Shown: in pieces, positions 58,042 through 64,000 of the stretch
How the letters are laid out: each line of letters opens with the position of its first letter
How positions within the stretch are numbered: the stretch's first letter is position 1
Source: Paenibacillus sp. KS-LC4
GTDB lineage: Bacteria; Bacillota; Bacilli; Paenibacillales; Paenibacillaceae
Assembly (NCBI RefSeq): GCF_036894955.1
Contig: NZ_CP145905.1
Coordinates: 5,161,001 to 5,225,000 of the forward strand
Length of the DNA stretch: 64,000 nucleotides
Direction of reading: 5' to 3'
Made by a program: the position numbers and the translations under genes
The notes under the pieces: generated by a model
What the model was told of the DNA's origin: nothing
What the model saw: only the letters and a program-made list of their open reading frames with translations
Database searches by the model: none

Positions 58042-58926
58042 TTATTTTCGGCTATTTATTAAAGCGTCAAGCCCAAGAGCAAGCGAACCGGATAGTCCCG
58101 CATTATCACCTAGTCCTGGCGATACGATGTACTCTTCAATGTTTTGCAATATTTCCGCTGCCTGCACGTAACCATTCAAGGCGCGTTTCACTTCGGCGTG
58201 AATAAGCGGGAATAGCTGCAATTGATGCATAACGCCGCCGCCCAAAATAATTTTGCGAGGCGACAGCAGCAAAATGCTGCCCGCTACAGCCTGTGCGATA
58301 TAAAAAGCTTCTATCTCCCACGCCTTATGCTCTGGTGGAAGCTCTACCGCCTTCACGCCCCAGCGCTTCTCAATAGCAGGACCTGCCGCTACGCCTTCCA
58401 AGCAGTCGCCATGATAAGGACAGAAGCCATCATACGTATCCTCAGGATGACGACGGGTCAAAATATGGCCGCCCTCCGGGTGCACAAGTCCGTGGACCAG
58501 CTTGCCCTCCGAATAAACACCGACGCCCACGCCAGTGCCAATCGTATAATAAATACAGCTGTCCAAGCCTTTCGCAGCACCCCACACCGCTTCTCCATAA
58601 GCAGCAGCGTTAACATCCGTATCCCAGCCATAAGGCACGTCATAATGCGCTTTCAATGCGCCAAGAAAATCGAAATTCCCCCAGCCCGGTTTAGGCGTTG
58701 TCGTAACAAACCCATATTGCGGGCTGGATTTATCAATATTAATTGGACCGAATGTGCCGACGCCAATAGCCTCGACCTGCTTGTCCTTGAAATAGTCGAC
58801 TACATTCGCCATCGTTATTTCTGGTTTTTCCGTCGGAAAGCTTACGCGATCCTCAATGACGCCATGCTCATTGCCAACGCCACACACAAATTTTGTGCCG
58901 CCTGCCTCAATTGCTCCAATACGCAC
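58042..58926 (-). CDS. ROK family fructokinase
   Basis: A 294-aa ROK kinase with AIEAGGTKFVCGVG at the start, the ATP-site GVGTFGPINID and IGTGVGVGVY, the zinc-binding HPEDTYDGFCPYHGDCLEG (Cys and His of the ROK signature) and ILGGGVMHQ. The EAGGTKF start is typical of ScrK/GmuE-type fructo- or mannokinases. Sugar specificity is inferred only. Probably co-transcribed with the serine hydrolase gene. Confidence 0.9.
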   Translation of the reverse strand: MRIGAIEAGGTKFVCGVGNEHGVIEDRVSFPTEKPEITMANVVDYFKDKQVEAIGVGTFGPINIDKSSPQYGFVTTTPKPGWGNFDFLGALKAHYDVPYGWDTDVNAAAYGEAVWGAAKGLDSCIYYTIGTGVGVGVYSEGKLVHGLVHPEGGHILTRRHPEDTYDGFCPYHGDCLEGVAAGPAIEKRWGVKAVELPPEHKAWEIEAFYIAQAVAGSILLLSPRKIILGGGVMHQLQLFPLIHAEVKRALNGYVQAAEILQNIEEYIVSPGLGDNAGLSGSLALGLDALINSRK

Positions 58927-59029
58927 GATAATCCCTGCTTTCTATTCCTATGATCTAACAGAAATATACCATGCTGGGCAGCTAAGTGCCACCGTATATG
59001 CAAGAAAGCCTGCCTGAAGTCTAGCTGCT

Positions 59030-59620
59030 TCAGAACAGACTCCTGCGCTTGTAGCGGGGAACTGCCTTTTTCGTAAAACGGTTGGCATAGGAGGAAGCCG
59101 CATAGGAATCCGGCTTGACACGCGCAGCATAGGTTCCCATTCCCTGCACCCGCTCTACCATTTCCTGCACATAAAGCGAGGTTTCATTAACAGAAGGTAC
59201 CGTACCTGCATCAATATCAATGAAGTGCGCCAGTGATGCCCCTTCATATACATAGGGCAGCAGCAAATCCTCCATTCGCTGCAGCACGCCATCCATAAAA
59301 TAATAAGCAACCTCCTGCGACAATACCGTTTCCAGCGTCAGCTTTTCTCTGAGCTTCATCATTTCCCTGGGAACTACCGTTTGGCGATAGCAGGCCCAAG
59401 CCCCTTTTCCAATTCTACGAATGACAACCCCCGTTACAAACTTCGTATACCCCCGAAATACTTGACTGTCCGTTCCGACTACAAAATGATAGGAGGCATG
59501 CACATCTCCAGCAATAAAGCTGCAAATCCGCTCACTCACATCCTGAAAGGATAAACGCCTTTCGGTCACATTTTGGAACGATAATCCCTCAGGTATAATC
59601 AACTGCTGATTGCTTCCCAC
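59030..59620 (-). CDS. ykuK: YkuK-like RNase H-fold protein
   Basis: The core FQNVTERRLSFQDVSERICS, HASYHFVVGTDSQVFRGYTK and FIDIDAGTVPSVNETSLYVQ matches the YkuK (DUF458) family, which adopts a ribonuclease H-like fold. GTDSQ and DID carry the expected acidic residues. The start is unclear. GGGGAGG lies eight bases before an ATC codon at 59632. The first GTG in frame is 59620, the next TTG is 59602, and the longest open frame begins with TTG at 59722. A C-terminal basic tail (RFTKKAVPRYKRRSLF) is present. Divergent from the binding-protein gene. Confidence 0.78.
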   Translation of the reverse strand: MGSNQQLIIPEGLSFQNVTERRLSFQDVSERICSFIAGDVHASYHFVVGTDSQVFRGYTKFVTGVVIRRIGKGAWACYRQTVVPREMMKLREKLTLETVLSQEVAYYFMDGVLQRMEDLLLPYVYEGASLAHFIDIDAGTVPSVNETSLYVQEMVERVQGMGTYAARVKPDSYAASSYANRFTKKAVPRYKRRSLF

Positions 59621-59823
59621 TATGGATACGATCGCAAATTCCTCCCCGTGCGATAAGGTGAAACGGCTCCTTTTTATACCTATGCAAACAGTGCCGCAAA
59701 ATAGTATTCGCCACCCGTTCAATAAAATGGGATATGTCAGCTCTAAATAAAAAAATAATAAATCCGATATAATAAGTAGTTAACCATATATAAATGGCAA
59801 AAAAAGCCGCAAGGGGGAAATAA

Positions 59824-61137
59824 GTGAAGACCGCTCTTAAAATCCGATTCATCATTTTTACTGTCATCATAGTTGCTTTAATCGCTACCGGCTGCACAAC
59901 TAAAGCCGCCACCACAGAGCCTGCCGCAACGGAAAATGGGCAAAAAACGCTTAAGGTTTATTGGTGGGGCAATGACGTGAGGCGTGAAAAAACGCTTAAA
60001 GTCATTGATTTATTTGAAAAGCAATATCCAAATATAAAAATTGAGCCGGTAGATGCAACAAATGCAGATTATTGGACGCTGCTCGCTATGACAGCTGCTG
60101 ATCAAGACTTCCCTGATGTCATTCAAATGGATTACAAATTTATTGATGAGTATGCCAAGCGCAAGCTGATTTTGCCGCTGGATGATTTGGCTGCCTCTGG
60201 CAAGCTTGATCTTACCGATCTGGATGCAAGCTCGCGCACGACAGGCACGATAGACGACAAGCTTTACGGCGTCGTTACCGGGATAAATGCCTTGAGCATG
60301 ATGTACAATCCGGAAATATTCGAGCAAGCTGGCATTCCTGTTCCAGCAGCCAGCTATACGTATGAAGATCTCATTCAAACCGCCCGCGACCTTAAGGAAA
60401 AAATCAGCGACCCGAACTTTGTCCCGATCGGTACGGATTCTCTAGACTTTGCCTATTACATCAGACAGCGGGGCGCAAGCTATTATTCCAAGGATGGCAG
60501 CTCGCTTGGCTACGATAAGGATGAATATTTGTCCGACTACTTCACAATGGAGAAAATGCTGATTGATGAAGGCCTAATGGCAAGCGCGGCCGTTCTCAAA
60601 GACCGCTCGGCTGACAAGGATTCTCTTATCGTCAATCAGCTTGCTGCTTTCCATCGGGTGACGAGCAATAACATCGTCTCCTTTACGAACCTGTCAGGCA
60701 AGGCATTAAAGCTGCTGCCGCTTCCAACCTTTAAAGGCGGCTCTGAAGGCAACTACGTTAAGCCTTCGATGTATTTCTCGATCTCTGCCTATACGAAGCT
60801 GCAGGATGAAGCGGCTTTGTTCGTTGACTTTTTCTTCAATAATTTAGAAGTGAATGATATTTTGCTTGGCGAGCGCGGTGTTCCCGCTACAGCTAAAGTA
60901 CGCGAGCATCTGCTCAGTACGATGAAAGAAACCGATAAAGAGCAGTATGTGTATATGGATGAAGTTGAGAAACATTCTAGCCCGCTTGATCCGCCTGTTC
61001 CCCTAACGTCGACCAGCATCAACACACTATTCACGAAAATTAGAAATCAAATGCTTCTTGGAACAATCACGCCAGTTGAAGCCGCAAAACAATTCCGGGA
61101 CGGTGCGAACGAAATTTTCGCAGATGCCGCTTCTTAG
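59824..61137 (+). CDS. ABC-type substrate-binding lipoprotein linked to a chemoreceptor
   Basis: A 437-aa sugar-type binding protein. GTG start at 59824 with GGGGGAAAT in front. Lipoprotein signal with VALIATGC (Cys about 24), then LKVYWWGNDVRREKTLKVID and YPNIKIEPVDATNADYWTLL, typical of the extracellular sugar-binding family 1. No permease or ATPase gene is adjacent. The next gene, 19 bases on, is a methyl-accepting chemotaxis protein, so this protein may pass ligand information to the receptor. Confidence 0.87.
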   Translation: MKTALKIRFIIFTVIIVALIATGCTTKAATTEPAATENGQKTLKVYWWGNDVRREKTLKVIDLFEKQYPNIKIEPVDATNADYWTLLAMTAADQDFPDVIQMDYKFIDEYAKRKLILPLDDLAASGKLDLTDLDASSRTTGTIDDKLYGVVTGINALSMMYNPEIFEQAGIPVPAASYTYEDLIQTARDLKEKISDPNFVPIGTDSLDFAYYIRQRGASYYSKDGSSLGYDKDEYLSDYFTMEKMLIDEGLMASAAVLKDRSADKDSLIVNQLAAFHRVTSNNIVSFTNLSGKALKLLPLPTFKGGSEGNYVKPSMYFSISAYTKLQDEAALFVDFFFNNLEVNDILLGERGVPATAKVREHLLSTMKETDKEQYVYMDEVEKHSSPLDPPVPLTSTSINTLFTKIRNQMLLGTITPVEAAKQFRDGANEIFADAAS

Positions 61138-61156
61138 GCGGAAAGGATAATAATTG

Positions 61157-62845
61157 ATGAAATTAACGATTAGTAAAAAGCTTTACGGCGGCTTTTTCTC
61201 GATTCTGCTGCTGCTCATTGTTATCGCCTCTCTTAACTATGTTGAAATTGGTTCAATTAACAGCACCTATCAGAAGCTGCTGCAAGAACGCGCCCATAGT
61301 GTAAGTCTGGTCAAAGATTTAAGTCTCTCTATTAAAAATGAAAACTTGAGCATTACAGGCTATCTTCTGATGAATGACGAGGCGGAAATCGACACCTACC
61401 GCGATTCCGTTCGCCGTTATAAGGAAGTCAGCCAGCAGCTGCAAGGCATGACCAACGATTCAAATGACTGGCTGCTGCTGCAAGGACTCGATTTGCTCCA
61501 ACAAAGCTATACGAGCAATGCCGAGGAAATGATTGAATTCAAGAAGCAAAATAAAGTAGAGGACTACATGCGCCTCGCCGCCAAAAACGAGCCGATTATA
61601 AGCAAGTTTATGGAAACAGCGGATCGCTTCGTTCTCGAGCAAGAAGAGGTTCTTCGTCTTAGCTCGGAAGAAACGTCGGCCAAAGTGGCCAGCACCCGAC
61701 TCATGGTTCTCATTATTTCATTAATTTCGATAGTGACCGGGATAGCTATTGCTTATTTCATTAGCCGGATGATTACGGTGCCGATTGTTCGAATTACCGC
61801 CGTAGCAGAACGTATTGCGCAGGGCGATTTAACAAGTGAAGCCGTTAAGGTGAAAAATCGCGACGAGCTGGGCATTTTGGCCGTATCCTTTAATGCCATG
61901 TCGCAAAATTTACGTAATCTGATTGAGCAGGTATCGCAAAATGCGCTTCAGGTTGCCGCCTCGTCCGAGCAATTGACTGCCGGGGCAGAGCAGACAACTA
62001 AAGCAACCGAGCAGGTCGTTGAAATTATTGAGCAGGTAGCTGGCGGCTCCGAGCAGCAAATTCGAGTCGTTCAGGAGAGCGTAGCTTTTGTGAACAATAT
62101 GTCGGTAGAGGCTAGCAATATGGCCGCAAGCTCCCTACAGGTTTCGGAAAAATCGCGAGCAGCCGCTCAGACTGCTGTAGATGGAACGGTCGCGGTGCAA
62201 TCCGCTGTCGAGCAAATGGGCCATATTCAGTCCACGGTGCAAAATATTGCGGAGGACGTTAGCATCCTTGGCTCACGCTCCGATGAAATTGGCAAAATCG
62301 TCGAGGTCATCGCTGGTATTGCCCAGCAGACGAATCTGCTGGCACTTAACGCCGCGATTGAGGCTGCACGCGCGGGAGACGCAGGACGCGGCTTTGCAGT
62401 CGTCTCCGCAGAGGTTCGCAAGCTGGCTGAGCAATCGACTCAGTCCAGCCAGCAAATTGCCGTGCTGGTGCGCTCCATTCAGTCGGATACCGAGCGAACC
62501 GTTAAGTCCGTTCATGACGGCAAGGAGGTCGTACAAGCAGGTATTGCTGCGGTATCTGCTGCTGGTGAATCCTTTAACAACATTAAGCAAGCCGTAAATT
62601 CCGTGACCCTGCAAATCCACTCCGTATCCGAAGCCTCGCAGCAAATGTCCGAGGATACGAATAAGCTGGCGGCTTCCCTGCAAGGGGTCGCAGAGGTTGC
62701 AGTAGAAACATCCTCCGGCGCCATAAGCGTATCGGCGGCAACCGAGCAGCAGCTGGCTACGATGGAGGAAATAACCTCCTCGTCCCAAGCACTGGCTAAA
62801 ATGTCAGAAGAGCTGCTGCAATTTGTTAAGGATATTAAGCTGTAG
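61157..62845 (+). CDS. Methyl-accepting chemotaxis protein
   Basis: A 562-aa receptor: membrane helix (about 10-29), a four-helix-bundle sensor (about 30-185), a second helix (about 190-210), HAMP (about 211-265) and the signalling domain with the hairpin tip [20 protein letters not shown] and [20 protein letters not shown]. Methylation helices are Glu/Gln-rich ([20 protein letters not shown]). No cheB, cheR or flagellar gene is adjacent, apart from the CheR-like gene 21 kb away. It follows a binding-protein gene and shares its direction. Confidence 0.92.
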   Translation: MKLTISKKLYGGFFSILLLLIVIASLNYVEIGSINSTYQKLLQERAHSVSLVKDLSLSIKNENLSITGYLLMNDEAEIDTYRDSVRRYKEVSQQLQGMTNDSNDWLLLQGLDLLQQSYTSNAEEMIEFKKQNKVEDYMRLAAKNEPIISKFMETADRFVLEQEEVLRLSSEETSAKVASTRLMVLIISLISIVTGIAIAYFISRMITVPIVRITAVAERIAQGDLTSEAVKVKNRDELGILAVSFNAMSQNLRNLIEQVSQNALQVAASSEQLTAGAEQTTKATEQVVEIIEQVAGGSEQQIRVVQESVAFVNNMSVEASNMAASSLQVSEKSRAAAQTAVDGTVAVQSAVEQMGHIQSTVQNIAEDVSILGSRSDEIGKIVEVIAGIAQQTNLLALNAAIEAARAGDAGRGFAVVSAEVRKLAEQSTQSSQQIAVLVRSIQSDTERTVKSVHDGKEVVQAGIAAVSAAGESFNNIKQAVNSVTLQIHSVSEASQQMSEDTNKLAASLQGVAEVAVETSSGAISVSAATEQQLATMEEITSSSQALAKMSEELLQFVKDIKL

Positions 62846-62860
62846 AGTGCAATATATCAG

Positions 62861-62900
62861 AAAAATGCTCCTATATCGAAAGATACAGGAGCATTTTTTT
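62861..62900 (+). terminator. Terminator after the chemoreceptor gene
   Basis: AAAATGCTCCTATATC pairs with GATACAGGAGCATTTT around GAAA, followed by seven T. Confidence 0.9.
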
Positions 62901-62949
62901 ATAGCTAGAAAAAGCATGTTTTAAAAAAACTATCATTTAAGCATCTAAA

Positions 62950-63150
62950 CTATTCATAATTCATAAACAAATTTATAATTAGCATAATAACTAAATAAGT
63001 AAATGCTAATGACAAAACTAGTTTTAAAACAATACTTTTCTTCCCTTTTCCATCTTTATATTTATACTCTTTTCTTAATCTAATAAGAGAAGTCGCAATA
63101 ATTACAACCATGAACAAAGGCATGACATAAGGTACTATTACATTCCACAT
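62950..63150 (-). CDS. Small two-helix membrane protein (66 aa)
   Basis: An AT-rich gene for a hydrophobic protein: helix 1 VIVPYVMPLFMVVIIATSLI, a basic loop (RLRKEYKYKDGKGKK), helix 2 LVLSLAFTYLVIMLIINLFM. The ATG at 63150 has AGGTG six bases before; ATG 63156 is the alternative. It has no recognisable family. Base composition is clearly lower in GC than its neighbours, which may mark a recently gained gene. Confidence 0.55.
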   Translation of the reverse strand: MWNVIVPYVMPLFMVVIIATSLIRLRKEYKYKDGKGKKSIVLKLVLSLAFTYLVIMLIINLFMNYE

Positions 63151-63244
63151 ATTCATCACCTATTTCTTAATTGAGGCTCAATGTCAAAAACAAAAGCCCA
63201 TGTGATCCCTACAGAAACACCTGTATAACAAGAATGCCTGAAAA

Positions 63245-64000
63245 CTACGCGTATTCAGAACGAATACGCTCAATATAATCTTTGGAGAAAGCCATTTGCT
63301 CCTCGCTCGCCGTCTCCATAATAATATGAACGCCCGGCTTGTACTTATTAAGCAAACGCATATAAAGACTGTAATTCATTTCGCCGTAGCCCGCCGGAAC
63401 CGTCTGCAGCACTCCATTCGCATCGGGTTTACGGTCCTTCGCATGAGCGCCAATAATTCGGTCGCCAAGCAGCGCGAACGCTTCTTCAATGACTTCATCC
63501 TGACGGGCAAAGTTTTCTGTCGTCAGTAAATTGCCCGGGTCGATGACAACGCCAACATGCGAGGACGGGATCTCTTGCAGAAAAGCGTGCAGTTCCGCAG
63601 CCGTGCCAATCAAATGGCCGCTTGCTGCCTCAATGCCAATGAATACGCCCCATTTCTCCGCTTCCTCTATAAGCTCCTGAACCGTCGATTTAAGCGTCCT
63701 CCAGTCCTGCTCCGTATAAACGCCGTCTGGATGGGTTCCCGTCTCAAAAGCAACCATAGGTGCGCCGAGCAAACGTGCGTAGCGAATCAGCTCCTTAAAC
63801 CGCTCTATATTTTCGCGAAGCTTCTGCTCATCGCGCTCAAAGAAATGCAAATAGCAGCCTAATATGGAAATTGAAACGCCATTTTTGCGAAGCTCCTCCG
63901 CTATGGACATGGCGAGTCCTGGAGTCAGCTTGCCCGGTTTATTAAAATCAACATCATGAATAGCCTTCCACATCGCCAGCTGGATATGGCCAAATCCGGC
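63245..64000 (-). CDS. Sugar-phosphate isomerase/epimerase (TIM barrel), 5' end outside window
   Basis: The open frame runs off the right edge (GFGHIQLAMWKAIHDVD is read just inside it). Xylose-isomerase-like TIM-barrel features are ISILGCYLHFFERDEQKLRE, RLLGAPMVAFETG, GVFIGIEAASGHL (metal Glu), VGVVIDPGNLL, IIGAHAKDRKPDANG and HIIMETASEEQM. This is the IolE/hydroxypyruvate isomerase-like superfamily; the exact substrate is unknown. The start codon lies outside the window. Confidence 0.85.
   Translation of the reverse strand, partial: AGFGHIQLAMWKAIHDVDFNKPGKLTPGLAMSIAEELRKNGVSISILGCYLHFFERDEQKLRENIERFKELIRYARLLGAPMVAFETGTHPDGVYTEQDWRTLKSTVQELIEEAEKWGVFIGIEAASGHLIGTAAELHAFLQEIPSSHVGVVIDPGNLLTTENFARQDEVIEEAFALLGDRIIGAHAKDRKPDANGVLQTVPAGYGEMNYSLYMRLLNKYKPGVHIIMETASEEQMAFSKDYIERIRSEYA

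Noticed and set aside
1-64000. CRISPR array, prophage, transposon, tRNA or rRNA genes
   Set aside because: Read through for spaced direct repeats, integrase or transposase motifs and conserved RNA-gene stretches; none was found.

Overview
The window looks like chromosomal DNA of a spore-forming Bacillales bacterium, most likely Paenibacillus or a close relative. Supporting evidence: Firmicute-type T-box leaders, a YyaC spore protein, an RsbV/RsbW/SigB partner switch, an EfeOBU iron system, a ComQXP quorum-sensing module, near-consensus SigA promoters and strong AGGAGG ribosome sites. No rRNA, tRNA, CRISPR array, insertion sequence or phage gene was seen. The genus is inferred from gene content, not from a database search.

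Layout. 1-2.85 kb (minus strand): an ABC ATPase, a 67-aa protein, comQ, an unlisted small comX and the 5' part of comP. TTGCGG/CCGCAA half-sites like those of ComA lie upstream of the ABC gene and of comX. 3.0-3.3 kb: a cluster of DnaA boxes without dnaA or dnaN. 3.3-6.0 kb: leuA behind two tandem leucine-type T-box riboswitches and a consensus promoter. 6.0-11.1 kb: yitT-like gene, thiL, tsaE, tsaB, rimI, tsaD (t6A tRNA modification). 11.2-17.4 kb: an unusual HD-GYP protein, a methyltransferase, DUF6483, an alpha/beta hydrolase, yyaC and small conserved genes. 17.6-22.5 kb: galK-galE-galT with a divergent AraC regulator. 22.7-31.4 kb: assorted metabolic, stress, lipase and membrane genes. 31.5-35.65 kb: the efeO-efeB-efeU iron-uptake operon, whose promoter is covered by a Fur box.

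35.7-39.3 kb is the most unusual region. It has a 305-aa isoprenoid-synthase-like enzyme followed by a 79-aa NHLP-type leader peptide that ends in SPPWK, then a convergent 7TM sensor kinase. Because the enzyme carries aspartate-rich motifs similar in position to those of ComQ, and the peptide ends near a Trp as ComX does, a second, differently built prenylated-peptide system is a reasonable hypothesis.

39.4-48.0 kb: a complete general-stress module of the Bacillus cereus RsbK/RsbM/RsbY type (hybrid kinase, CheR-like methyltransferase, REC-PP2C phosphatase, RsbV, two RsbW paralogues, SigB) plus ytxG and ytxH relatives that have SigB-like promoters. 48.2-54.9 kb: a Crp/Fnr regulator, an alpha-glucoside-type ABC transporter with its LacI regulator, and a hydrolase. 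55-64 kb: an AAA ATPase, a serine hydrolase, a ROK sugar kinase, a YkuK-like protein, a substrate-binding lipoprotein paired with a chemoreceptor, a small membrane protein, and a sugar-phosphate isomerase/epimerase cut by the window edge.
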